Shown here piece after piece: positions 47,007-55,923 of a DNA stretch of 60,554 nucleotides (its first letter is position 1; each line of letters starts with the position of its first letter). The stretch covers positions 1 to 60,554 of the forward strand of contig NZ_JANZXB010000016.1 in the NCBI RefSeq assembly GCF_025371035.1, read 5' to 3'. Both the position numbers and the translations under genes were made by a program. The notes beneath the pieces are model-generated. The model was not told the origin of the DNA. It saw nothing but the letters and a program-made list of their open reading frames with translations, and searched no databases. Source of the DNA: Sphingomonas sp. LC-1. Its GTDB lineage: Bacteria; Pseudomonadota; Alphaproteobacteria; Sphingomonadales; Sphingomonadaceae.

Positions 47007-49963
47007 CGGTACCTGCGCTCTTTCATAATGGCCGGCGAATCCAGCTGGGAAGGCGCATCGGCAAGGGCGGAGAGGGCGAGGTCTACGCCATCGACGGCAG
47101 GAAGAACGTCGCCCTGAAGTTCTATACCAGCCCGGATCCTGGCGACCGGGCCGGCAAGGTCATGGCGATGGTTCGGTCGGGTCTGGCCGAGAAATCGAAG
47201 CTCGTCTCTTTTCCAAGCGCCGTGGTCGAGGACGGGAAAGGCCGGCTGGTCGGCTTCCTCATGCGGCTCGTCCATGGCCATCAGCCGATCCACCACCTCT
47301 ACGGGCCGGCCGATCGCAAGGCGAACTTTCCGGGAGTGACCTACGCCTTCCTCGTGCATGCGGCGCTGAACGTCGCCCGTGCCGTGGCCGAGGTGCATCT
47401 GCGCAACTGCGTGATCGGCGACATCAACCATTCCGGCATCCTCGTATCGACGGCGGCGATGGTGGCGCTCATCGATGCCGACAGCTTCCAGATCACAGAC
47501 GGTGTAAGCGAATTCCTCTGCGCAGTCGGCGTACCGGAATACACGCCTCCGGAACTGCAGGGCCGCAGCCTCACTGGTATCAGACGCTCTGCGAACCACG
47601 ATGCATTCGGATTGGCGGTCATCGTCTTCCAGCTGCTGTGCTTGGGGCGCCACCCGTTCGCGGGCGCCTACGAGCACGGGGAGATGCCCTTGGAGAAGGC
47701 TATCGAGGAGCACCGCTTCGCCTATTCGACGAAGCGCGCCGTCGGGATGCGTCCGCCCCCCGGCACGGTCGCTCTCGGCGACTTCCCTCCTCCGCTGCGT
47801 GCAGCGTTCGAGGCCGCCTTCGATCCCGGAGCGCAGCGGCCGACCGCAGCGCACTGGGTCGCTCTCCTGGAGATGCTCGCGGGCGATCTGCGTCGCTGCC
47901 CATCCGACCCCCAACACCACCATTCGCGCAGCGCACCGGAATGTCCTTGGTGCCGGATAGAGAGTGCGGTGGGCGTCGTCCTCTTCCCGTCGTCCGGATC
48001 CACCAAACCTTCAGGCATCAATTCGTCGGCAGGCGGTTTCGATCTTCGAGCCGTTTGGGATGCGATCAAGGCCGTCCCGCTGCCTCCCGTGACACCGCCC
48101 GATCCGAGACTGCCGGACGTGAACCCCGCCGCATCGAAGGAGGCGCAGGGCGCGGCTCGAGCGATGCGGATTCAATGGACCCGCAACTGCGCTCTGATGG
48201 TCGTCGCGATCTGCGGCTATTTCGGTGCCCCGCTCTTCTCCGTGGGATGGATGCTCCTCGGGTTCTACAACGCCTTCCGCTTCGCTGTACCGCTCGGCGT
48301 CGGTAAGACGTTCAGGAAGCGCCGCGCGGACGCCGACAAGCAGTGGAACATCCGCCTCGACGAATGGCGAAATAGAAGCAGCGGCCGTGATGCACACAAC
48401 CTGCGAGCCTCGCTGACCACAGCGGTTCAGGAACTGCAGTCGGCACCGGAGCGGCTGCGCGCCGAGCTCGCGGGATATGATTCCCGAAGGCGGGAGACAC
48501 AACTTCGCGCCCATCTGGAGCGGCATCGCATCCGTGACGCGTCGATCAAGGGGATCCGCGACAATCTGAAGACGGCGCTTTCGAATGCAGGCATAAGGAA
48601 CGCCCTCCAGGTCAACGCCAGGAATGTCCTTGCCGTCAACGGCATCGGCCAAGCTAAAGCAAGATCGCTCGAGGCCTGGCGCCAGCAGGTCGTGGCAAGC
48701 TTCAGGTTCGACGTGAATCCCAACGCCACGGATGCTGCGGAAAAGGATAGGATCAAGCAGGACTACAAAAGGGCCGAGGATCGGCTGAAGGTCAGACTCG
48801 CCCAAGGCCCGAAGGAACTGGACGTCGCCGCCAGGAAGGCATTCGCCTGTCAGCAGGCGATCGATCCGACGCTCGCTCAGGCGGTCACCGACTTGAGACA
48901 GGCATGGAGGGACGACGAACTCGTCAACGTGGCCTTGCGCGAGAGGCCCGCCCGGCTCGGCCTCAAGGGTTTGATCCTCGTCTGTCTCGCAGGCGTCGGT
49001 ACGTCTCTCGGCCTGAACGCCCTTCCGGCCTTCGACTGGACCTCGCCGACGACCGCTGCGTCCACGAAATCCGAGGCCGCTCTGGACCGTTTCGACCCGC
49101 CCCGCTCGTTCAGGGTCGCACCAGGCCGAGGCGTACGGACCGTCAACGTACGTGCGGAGCCGTCCGACAAGGCCGAGGTGACTGGAAGGTTGCGGGCCAA
49201 TGCGATCGTGGCGGCCGTCGGCACGACCAAGTCCGCGGACGGTCGAGAGTGGCTCGCCTTCGTACGCGCCCAGGGCAAGCTCGGCTACGTGGCGGCCAGC
49301 CTGCTCAAACCGGTGGTGGCGGCGAAGACGAGCCAGAAGGCCTGCGCCGACGGGGCCTGGCCTTCACGCGCGCTGTGCGACGATGCGGCGCTAAGACGGC
49401 AGGATCGCGACGTCGATGCCGCATACCGACGCGCCGTCTCCGCCGCCCCGCCCCCCGATAGAGCAGCCTTCGAGAATGCACAGCGCGAATGGCTGGCAGG
49501 CAGAGCCGCCTGCGAAACCAAGCGCGCACCCCGAGCATGCCTGTCGAACCTCTATCGGAGCCGGCTCCTCGAATTGAAGACAGCCGTCAGACGCGAGAAG
49601 GCGCCCGAGCAGACACTTCAGGAAGCGCCATCCGTTGAGGCGGCTGCACCGACTTCCATTCCGAGGGAGACCCCGCCGGCCCTTCTCGGCAGCATGTCGT
49701 CTCTGGTATCCGCGGATGACTATCCCGCTTCCTCGATCCGCAACGCCGAAGCCGGTCGCGTATCGGTGCGGATGCACATCGACAGGTCGGGCTCCGCCAA
49801 TGACTGCGAGGTCGTCGTGTCGAGCGGATACCGGACGCTCGACGCCGCCACGTGCCGCCTGATGATTCGGAGGGCCCGGTTCGCGCCGGCTCGGGATGCG
49901 AACGGCAGAACCGTGGATGGGGTCGCCACGCAGTCGCTGACCTGGCAACTGCCGAGGGAATGA
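47003..49963 (+). CDS. Large membrane protein kinase with HhH and periplasmic SH3-LprI-TonB-C-like tail (YegI-like)
   Basis: The 986-residue product is built as follows. Residues 1-295: atypical Hanks-type kinase with G-loop GKGGEGEVY (21-29), ATP lysine K39, catalytic loop IGDINHSGIL (Asp 140; the usual Asn is Gly 145) and DADSFQ (158-163) for DFG. About 299-317: Cys/His-rich CP...CPWC. 396-432: two membrane helices. 440-640: coiled coil with a helix-hairpin-helix at about 540-556 (VLAVNGIGQAKARSLEAW). 651-673: third membrane helix. 710-770: bacterial SH3 (RTVNVRAEPSDKAEVTGRL, LGYVAASLLKP). 780-860: LprI-like with Cys pairs. 895-984: TonB C-terminal-like (AGRVSVRMHIDRSGSANDCE). Three helices put the kinase inside and the tail in the periplasm. 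The kinase-HhH part matches E. coli YegI; the tail is extra. Confidence 0.9.
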   Translation: MTVPALFHNGRRIQLGRRIGKGGEGEVYAIDGRKNVALKFYTSPDPGDRAGKVMAMVRSGLAEKSKLVSFPSAVVEDGKGRLVGFLMRLVHGHQPIHHLYGPADRKANFPGVTYAFLVHAALNVARAVAEVHLRNCVIGDINHSGILVSTAAMVALIDADSFQITDGVSEFLCAVGVPEYTPPELQGRSLTGIRRSANHDAFGLAVIVFQLLCLGRHPFAGAYEHGEMPLEKAIEEHRFAYSTKRAVGMRPPPGTVALGDFPPPLRAAFEAAFDPGAQRPTAAHWVALLEMLAGDLRRCPSDPQHHHSRSAPECPWCRIESAVGVVLFPSSGSTKPSGINSSAGGFDLRAVWDAIKAVPLPPVTPPDPRLPDVNPAASKEAQGAARAMRIQWTRNCALMVVAICGYFGAPLFSVGWMLLGFYNAFRFAVPLGVGKTFRKRRADADKQWNIRLDEWRNRSSGRDAHNLRASLTTAVQELQSAPERLRAELAGYDSRRRETQLRAHLERHRIRDASIKGIRDNLKTALSNAGIRNALQVNARNVLAVNGIGQAKARSLEAWRQQVVASFRFDVNPNATDAAEKDRIKQDYKRAEDRLKVRLAQGPKELDVAARKAFACQQAIDPTLAQAVTDLRQAWRDDELVNVALRERPARLGLKGLILVCLAGVGTSLGLNALPAFDWTSPTTAASTKSEAALDRFDPPRSFRVAPGRGVRTVNVRAEPSDKAEVTGRLRANAIVAAVGTTKSADGREWLAFVRAQGKLGYVAASLLKPVVAAKTSQKACADGAWPSRALCDDAALRRQDRDVDAAYRRAVSAAPPPDRAAFENAQREWLAGRAACETKRAPRACLSNLYRSRLLELKTAVRREKAPEQTLQEAPSVEAAAPTSIPRETPPALLGSMSSLVSADDYPASSIRNAEAGRVSVRMHIDRSGSANDCEVVVSSGYRTLDAATCRLMIRRARFAPARDANGRTVDGVATQSLTWQLPRE

Positions 49964-50012
49964 TCACCCGACGTCGCGTTAGGTCAGTGGAGACGGTCAA
50001 GTGAGGCCCGGC

Positions 50013-50387
50013 TCAAGTCTGGGCTACGGTAGACTCGCTGAAGGCCTGCTCATGCTCGAGGGCCCACGTACAGAGCGCCTCGAACGGCACGCGTAACGAA
50101 TGGCCGAGTGGCGTGATCGTGTAGACGACGCCGATCGGCGTGGTCGGGATGACCGTGCGGGTCACCAGGCCGTGACGCTCCAGGTGCTTCAATGCATCGG
50201 CGAGCGACTTGTGGGTGATGCCATCGAGGCGTCGCTTGATCTCGTTGAAGCGGGCCGGCTGCGGGCACAGCACGGTCAGGATCATGATCGTCCACTTGTC
50301 CGCGATCTTGTCGAGGACCGGGCGGATTCGGGGTACGTCCATCATTGCCTTGCACGACAAAGCCTCCAGGTCGGTATCCTTCACCAT
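50013..50387 (-). CDS. HxlR-family transcriptional regulator
   Basis: The 124-residue product is one winged helix-turn-helix of the HxlR type: VLDKIADKWTIMILTVLCPQ, RFNEIKRRLDGITHKSLADA, LKHLERHGLVTRTV and LGHSLRVPFEALCTWA. A Cys near residue 12 (LSCKAMM) could sense redox or electrophiles as in YodB. Divergent from an SDR gene, with a perfect inverted repeat between, so it likely represses that gene and itself. Confidence 0.94.
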   Translation of the reverse strand: MVKDTDLEALSCKAMMDVPRIRPVLDKIADKWTIMILTVLCPQPARFNEIKRRLDGITHKSLADALKHLERHGLVTRTVIPTTPIGVVYTITPLGHSLRVPFEALCTWALEHEQAFSESTVAQT

Positions 50388-50418
50388 ATCTACGCTACTC
50401 CGGGTGCGTTCTTGATAG

Positions 50419-50439
50419 CAGATATGCTTCGTATATCTG
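50419..50439. promoter_or_regulatory. Likely HxlR operator
   Basis: CAGATAT and ATATCTG are perfect 7-bp inverted arms with a 7-bp spacer, in the 81-bp region between the HxlR gene and the divergent dehydrogenase gene. Size and place fit a dimeric winged-helix repressor site over the promoters. Confidence 0.65.
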
Positions 50440-50468
50440 GATCACCGTCTCGAATGGAAGGACGGACG

Positions 50469-51200
50469 ATGCAGAGAATGGCAGGCAAGGTCGCACTGGT
50501 GGTGGGCGGCGCAAAGGGAATCGGTCTCGCGACCGCCCGGGCGCTGGCGGAGGAAGGCGCAAGCGTCGTCCTCACCGGTCGTCGCGAGGGCGAGGTCGCC
50601 GTCGCAGCCCATGGCATCGGATCGTCGGCGCATGGCATCGTGGCCGATGCCGCCTCTCAGGCCGACCTCGAGCGCGTGATCGGCGAAGTCCGGCGGCAGC
50701 ATGGGCGGATCGACGCCCTGGTGCTGAACGCAGGCCTGTCGGAACCGGCGACGATCGCGCAGGAGACGGCTGAGCATTTCGACCGGCACTTCGCGGTCAA
50801 CGTGCGCGCCGCACTCTTTGGCATCCAGGCCGCCCTGCCTGCGCTCGGCGACGGCGCGTCCGTCCTGCTGGTCGGCTCTATCGCCGACGTCATGGGCGTG
50901 ACGCCGTTCAGCACCTACGGCGCGACCAAGGCGGCGCTGCGGTCCTATGCGCGCAGCTGGGCGGCCGAACTCGCGCCGCGTCGCATCCGCGTCAACGTCG
51001 TGGCGCCGGGGCCTACCGACACCGACATGATGGCTGCGGTCTCGGAGGAGATGCGCGAGATGCTGATCGCCCCCATCCCGCTCGGCCGCATGGCCCGAGC
51101 CGACGAGGTCGCGGCCGCCGCCCTGTTCCTGCTCAGCGACGAGGCCAGCTTCATCACGGGCGCCGAGCTCTGCGTCGACGGGGGCATGCGGCAGGTTTGA
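50469..51200 (+). CDS. Short-chain dehydrogenase/reductase
   Basis: The 243-residue SDR has the cofactor motif VGGAKGIGLATARALAEEG, LNAG (the usual NNAG varies to LNAGLSE), Ser in VGSIAD and YGATKAALR, and ends in FITGAELCVDGGM, typical of FabG-like reductases. TGRREGE suggests NADP(H). AAGGACGG precedes ATG 50469. Controlled probably by the HxlR protein; the substrate is unknown. Confidence 0.92.
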   Translation: MQRMAGKVALVVGGAKGIGLATARALAEEGASVVLTGRREGEVAVAAHGIGSSAHGIVADAASQADLERVIGEVRRQHGRIDALVLNAGLSEPATIAQETAEHFDRHFAVNVRAALFGIQAALPALGDGASVLLVGSIADVMGVTPFSTYGATKAALRSYARSWAAELAPRRIRVNVVAPGPTDTDMMAAVSEEMREMLIAPIPLGRMARADEVAAAALFLLSDEASFITGAELCVDGGMRQV

Positions 51201-51688
51201 CGATCAGGACGTTCGGATGGCCGGGCGTTATCAGCCAATAAGACGCGACAGCATGACAAATACCAAGATGAGGACGGCCTCTGGTTCGTACTTTCGCGCG
51301 GAAAATGTCTCCTAAGCCTGCGAGCTGATCTGCTTCGCGAGCAGTTGATGGGTTATTCCCGGTGAGGCGATGCCGCCCACCAAATCGCACCCACGGTCCG
51401 ATCCAATTGAACGGATCAGCCTCCGCACGTCGCATGCCTTACATCGCCAAGAGGCTCGATGGTTCCGAAAGGGCACAAGAATGCGGCGTATCACCTTGTG
51501 GATCGTCGTATATGTCATGGGTGACATCCCGCCCTGGCGACGCGGATGCTACTGTTGTCACTCCCTCGCTTCCAGGTTGCAACAACCATACGCGGCCGAA
51601 CATAAGACCGGCGGGCACGTATCGAAGCACAGATCCGTCGGGGGCTATCGTCGAGCCGCACGTATCGCAAAGAGGGATCGGAGTGGAG
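51201..51688. other. 488-bp stretch without a convincing gene
   Basis: Frames here lack domain-like sequence or good starts. CTGCTTCGCGAGCAG at 51330-51344 is a 15-bp palindromic hairpin that may end the dehydrogenase transcript. The region before 51689 carries GGAGTGGAG, the ribosome site of the hydrolase gene. Confidence 0.5.
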
Positions 51689-52672
51689 ATGAATACGACC
51701 GAGCGCCTGCTCCGGGTAGAAGCCAAGACAATACCGTCACCCTCCTCGATCAGCATCGAGGCCCGCGCAGCGCTCGAGCGTCTGATCGGGCAGGACGGCG
51801 TGCCGATCAACTCGCTGTTCGTCATGCCGTCCCACGAAGACGTCGAGGCGTGGGAGAACGTCAAAGCGGCGGTGGACGCCAATTACGCGCGCATGCTGGC
51901 CGGCGCGACCGACGAGCCGAAGGCGACCGTCGGAACGACGCGGTTCGAAGACGCGGTGGTCCACGTCGGCACGCCGGCGGCGATGGCCGTGCCGGACGCG
52001 ATCTACCTCGAATTGCACGGTGGCGCGCTCGTCTTCGGAGGCGGTGACGCCTGTCGCCATGGAGCGCGCGTCCAAGCCGATCAGCTCGGCATGACGGTCT
52101 GGAGCATCGACTATCGCCTACCCCCCAAGCATCCTTATCCGGCAGCGCTCGACGACTGCCTCGCGGTCTATCGAGCGGCGCTCGACCGATACCCCGCACA
52201 TCGCCTCGTCATCGGGGGACGCTCGGCGGGCGGAAATCTCGCCGCAGCGATGCTGCTGCGCGCCAGGGACGAGGGCCTGCCGATGCCTGCGGGTCTGGTT
52301 CTGCTGTCACCCGAGGTCGACCTGACGGAGAGCGGCGACAGCTTCGCCGTCAATGCCGGCGTCGACGTCATGCTGCCGGGCTCCCTGATGGCCAACAACA
52401 GGCTCTATGCCGGCGGCGCCGATCTAGCCCACCCCAATCTCTCCCCGCTCTTCGGGGACCTCGCCGGCTTCCCACCGACAATCCTGCTGACCGGCACGCG
52501 TGACCTGTTCCTGTCGAACACGGTACGCATGCACCGCCGACTCCTAGGCGCGCATGTCCCGGCCGAGCTTCACGTCTTCGAGGCGATGCCACACGGCGGG
52601 TTCGGCGGGGCGCCCGAGGATCGGGAAGCCTCGGGTGAAGTGGCCCGGTTCGTTGGCGCACGCCTCCGATAA
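51689..52672 (+). CDS. Alpha/beta hydrolase, HSL/acetyl-esterase type
   Basis: The 327-residue product has the oxyanion motif LELHGGALVFGGG, the nucleophile in GGRSAGGNLAAAM (GxSxG), Asp in TGTRDLFLSNT and His in AMPHGGFGG, as in hormone-sensitive-lipase-like esterases. An N-terminal cap of about 100 residues precedes. No signal peptide. The longer open frame upstream (from 51362) does not look coding. Confidence 0.92.
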   Translation: MNTTERLLRVEAKTIPSPSSISIEARAALERLIGQDGVPINSLFVMPSHEDVEAWENVKAAVDANYARMLAGATDEPKATVGTTRFEDAVVHVGTPAAMAVPDAIYLELHGGALVFGGGDACRHGARVQADQLGMTVWSIDYRLPPKHPYPAALDDCLAVYRAALDRYPAHRLVIGGRSAGGNLAAAMLLRARDEGLPMPAGLVLLSPEVDLTESGDSFAVNAGVDVMLPGSLMANNRLYAGGADLAHPNLSPLFGDLAGFPPTILLTGTRDLFLSNTVRMHRRLLGAHVPAELHVFEAMPHGGFGGAPEDREASGEVARFVGARLR

Positions 52673-52724
52673 TCTCTCAACGGAGCACGAACCGTCTGGA
52701 CCGAAGGTCTCGCCGGGCAGTTCT

Positions 52725-53417
52725 ATGGAGATGCACGCGATCGAGACACGGGGGCTGACGAAGACGGTGGGGCGCGACCGCCGCCTATTCCATGACCTGT
52801 CGATGGCGGTCGCGCCGGGCGAGCTCGTCGCGATCACCGGCGACTCGGGCGTGGGCAAATCGACGTTGCTCAATATCTTCGCCGGGCTCGACGATGCCGA
52901 TGCGGGCGAGGTCCGGATCGAAGGCATGGCGCTTGCCGGGCTCGGCGAGGCGCCGCGGACGCGCCTGCGCCGTGAGCGGATCGGCTTCGTCTTCCAGGCC
53001 TTCCACATCCTGCCGTATCTGACGCTCGAACAGAACGTCGCGCTGCCGCTCGCGCTGATCTCGCCCGACGCCGCAGCGGCGCGTGCGCGTGCCGGCGATA
53101 TGCTGGCTGAGGTTGGCCTTGCGAACCGCGGCCGCGACTATGCCCGCGATCTGTCCGGCGGCGAGTTGCAGCGGGTGGCGATCGCGCGGGCGCTGGTCCA
53201 CCGGCCGGCGGTGATCCTCGCCGACGAGCCGACCGGCAATCTCGATCCCGACAGCGCGACGCGCATCCTCGACCTGTTCGCGCGCGCGGTGCGGTCGAGC
53301 GGTGCGGCGGCGGTGATCGTGACGCATTCGGCGGCCACCGCCGCCGTCGCCGACCGGGTGCTCCAGCTCACCGCGCATGGCCTGATCGAACAGACGCTCA
53401 TGGCCGTGGATGGCTGA
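52725..53417 (+). CDS. ABC transporter ATP-binding protein (AttE/LolD/MacB-type)
   Basis: The 230-residue product has Walker A GDSGVGKSTLLNI, the Q-loop FVFQAFHILPYLT, signature LSGGELQRVAIARAL, Walker B VILADEPTGNLD and the H-loop VTHS, with the order of the LolD/MacB group that works with FtsX-type permeases. ATG 52725 or 52731. It overlaps the permease gene by 8 bp. Confidence 0.95.
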   Translation: MEMHAIETRGLTKTVGRDRRLFHDLSMAVAPGELVAITGDSGVGKSTLLNIFAGLDDADAGEVRIEGMALAGLGEAPRTRLRRERIGFVFQAFHILPYLTLEQNVALPLALISPDAAAARARAGDMLAEVGLANRGRDYARDLSGGELQRVAIARALVHRPAVILADEPTGNLDPDSATRILDLFARAVRSSGAAAVIVTHSAATAAVADRVLQLTAHGLIEQTLMAVDG

Positions 53418-55923
53418 GGCCGGATTGCTCCGCTCGCGGCTGGCGCTCGCCTGGCTGGTAATCGGCGAATGGCGCTGGCATCCGGGTCGCTTCGCCGCCA
53501 CCGCGGTGGCGATCGCCGTCGGCGTCGCGCTCGGCTTTGCGGTGCATCTCGTCAACGGCTCGGCGCTCGCCTCGTTCGAGCAGGCGGTGACCGGCGTCAA
53601 CGGCGCCGCCGACCTGCATATCCGCGCGCGCACTCCGCTCGGCTTCGACGAGCGCCTCTATCCCCGCGTCGCGACCGCGCCGGGTGTAGCGGATGCGAGC
53701 CCGGTGATCAGCCTGTCGGCCCGAGCCGGGACCGGACGGTTCACTTTGCTGGGCCTCGACGTGATCCGCGCCGCCGCGGTGACGCCGAGCCTCATCGGGA
53801 CGCGACCCGCCGGGCCCGACGCACGCAGCGACGACGTATGCGCCGAAGATGCCCTGTTCCTGTCACGCGCCGCGCTGACCGCGACCGGTGCCCGCGTCGG
53901 CGACCGCCTGCCCGTCACCGCCAACGGCCGCAGCGTGACGCTACGCGTCGCTGGCACGCTGCCCGGTGCACCGGCCAGTCAGGCGCTCGGCACGATCGAT
54001 ATCGCTGCGGCGCAGTGGCGCTTCGGCCGGCTGGCCCGGATCGACCAGATCGACCTGAAGCTCGCCGACCGCACCACCGCCGAGCGCGCCCTGCCCGGCC
54101 TGATCGGCACGGACGCGACCATCGTGTCGGGCGACAGCCACGCACGGCAGGGCGACGCGCTCAGCCGCGCCTACCGCGTCAATCTCGACATGCTCGCGCT
54201 CGTCGCGCTGCTGACCGGCGGCTTTCTGGTCTTCTCGGCGCAGACGCTTTCGGTGACCCGCCGGCTGCGCGCCTTCGCGCTCGTCCGCACGCTCGGCCTG
54301 CCCCGCAGCGGCATCGTCGCCGCCGTCGCGTTGGAGGGGATCATCATCGGCATCGTCGGCGCGACGCTCGGCTTGATCGCCGGCTATGTGATGGCGACGG
54401 CGGCGCTGCGACTCTTCGGGGGTGATCTTGGTGGCGGCTATTTCGGAAGCGGCGCGGCGGATGTCGTCTTCCAGCCGGTCGCGGCGGTGACGTTCTTCGC
54501 GCTCGGACTGGCGGCGGCTTTGCTCGGCAGCATCCTGCCGGCGCGCGCGGCGGCCCGGGCCGCGCCTGCCGCGGCACTCAAGAACGCCGGCGACGTGCTT
54601 GATCCGCGTGCACCGGTGCCGTGGCGGCCGGCGCTCGTGCTGCTGCTCGCCGGCGGCGGGGCGGCGGTGCTGCCCGCGGTGGGCGGCCTGCCGGTGTTCG
54701 GCTTCGTCAGCATGGCCTTGCTTCTTGCGGGCGGTGTCGCCGGTGTGCCGTGGCTGGTGCGGTGGCTGCTCTGGCCGTGGCGCGGGCGCGAGATCGCATC
54801 GGTGCAGCGGCTGCTGGCGATCCGCCACGTCCAGGGCGCGCCGGGTCAGGCGGCGATCGCGCTGTGCGGGATCGTCGCATCCACCGCGCTGATGATCGCG
54901 ATGGCGACGATGGTGACCAGCTTCCGCGGCGCCGTCGACAGCTGGCTCGGACAGGTGCTGTCGGCCGATCTGTACCTGCGTGCCGAAAGCGGCGACCTCG
55001 ATCCTGCCACGCAGCGCCGGATCGCGGCGGTCCCCGGGATCGGCCGGGTGGCGTTCAGCCGTCAGCTGCCGCTGACGGTCGTCGCCGATCGCCCGCCGGT
55101 GACGCTGATCGCCCGCCCGGTGCGCGGTGATGCCGGCGACCCGCTGCTGGTGCTGCTCGAGCGGGCGGCGGTTCCTGCCGGCGCGACGCCGATCTGGGCG
55201 TCGGAGCCGGCGGCGCGGCTCTACGGCTGGTCGCCCGGCCGCACGGTGGTCCTGCCGGTCGGCGGCCGGTCTGCCCGCTTCTTCGTCGCCGGCGTGTGGC
55301 GCGACTATGCCCGCCAGCAGGGTGCGCTGGTGATCCGGGACAGCGACTATGTCCGCCTGACCGGCGACCGCGGCCATGACGAGGCGGCGATCACCCTCGC
55401 CCCGCATGCCGATATCGCGACCGTGCGCCGCGCCGCTGCGGCGGTGCTGCCGGCGGGCGTGTCGATCGCAGAGCCCGCCGCGCTGCGCCGCTTCGCGCTG
55501 CAATTGTTCGATCGCCGCTTCGCGATCACCTATGTCCTGGAGGCGGTGGCGATCCTCGTCGGCCTCGCGGGGGTCGCGGCGACGATGTCGGCGCAGACGA
55601 TCGCGCGATCCAAGGAGTTCGGCATGCTGCGCCACCTCGGTCTCACCCGCGCCCAGGTGACCGAGATGCTGGCGAGCGAGGGGGCGCTGCTCGGGACGAT
55701 CGGCGCGGTCGCCGGCGTCGCGCTGGGTGCGCTGCTCGGCCAGGTGCTGATCCACGTCGTCAATCCGCAGTCGTTCAACTGGACGATGACCACGATCTGG
55801 CCGTTCGGCACCATCGCCGGCGTGACCGCAGCGCTGACCGGCGCGGCGGCGGTGACCGCGATGCTGGCGGGCCGGCGGGCGACCGCGGGCGATGCGGTCG
55901 CTGCGGTCAGGGAGGATTGGTGA
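53410..55923 (+). CDS. FtsX-type ABC permease, double-length
   Basis: The 837-residue product has an N-terminal helix (VIGEWRWHPGRFAATAVAIA), a large periplasmic domain, a first FtsX domain (about 255-370, LVALLTGGFLVFSAQTLSVT), a central membrane region near 400-450, a second periplasmic domain and a second FtsX domain at about 710-835 (LEAVAILVGLAGVAATMSAQ, then EFGMLRHLGLTRAQV). This equals two LolC/MacB-like halves in one chain, matching AttF and AttG fused. The stop overlaps the ATG of the lipocalin gene by one base. Confidence 0.93.
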   Translation: MAEAGLLRSRLALAWLVIGEWRWHPGRFAATAVAIAVGVALGFAVHLVNGSALASFEQAVTGVNGAADLHIRARTPLGFDERLYPRVATAPGVADASPVISLSARAGTGRFTLLGLDVIRAAAVTPSLIGTRPAGPDARSDDVCAEDALFLSRAALTATGARVGDRLPVTANGRSVTLRVAGTLPGAPASQALGTIDIAAAQWRFGRLARIDQIDLKLADRTTAERALPGLIGTDATIVSGDSHARQGDALSRAYRVNLDMLALVALLTGGFLVFSAQTLSVTRRLRAFALVRTLGLPRSGIVAAVALEGIIIGIVGATLGLIAGYVMATAALRLFGGDLGGGYFGSGAADVVFQPVAAVTFFALGLAAALLGSILPARAAARAAPAAALKNAGDVLDPRAPVPWRPALVLLLAGGGAAVLPAVGGLPVFGFVSMALLLAGGVAGVPWLVRWLLWPWRGREIASVQRLLAIRHVQGAPGQAAIALCGIVASTALMIAMATMVTSFRGAVDSWLGQVLSADLYLRAESGDLDPATQRRIAAVPGIGRVAFSRQLPLTVVADRPPVTLIARPVRGDAGDPLLVLLERAAVPAGATPIWASEPAARLYGWSPGRTVVLPVGGRSARFFVAGVWRDYARQQGALVIRDSDYVRLTGDRGHDEAAITLAPHADIATVRRAAAAVLPAGVSIAEPAALRRFALQLFDRRFAITYVLEAVAILVGLAGVAATMSAQTIARSKEFGMLRHLGLTRAQVTEMLASEGALLGTIGAVAGVALGALLGQVLIHVVNPQSFNWTMTTIWPFGTIAGVTAALTGAAAVTAMLAGRRATAGDAVAAVREDW

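Noticed and set aside
51362-51688. N-terminal extension of the alpha/beta hydrolase
   Set aside because: The 109 extra residues have no domain character, and a good ribosome site stands before ATG 51689.
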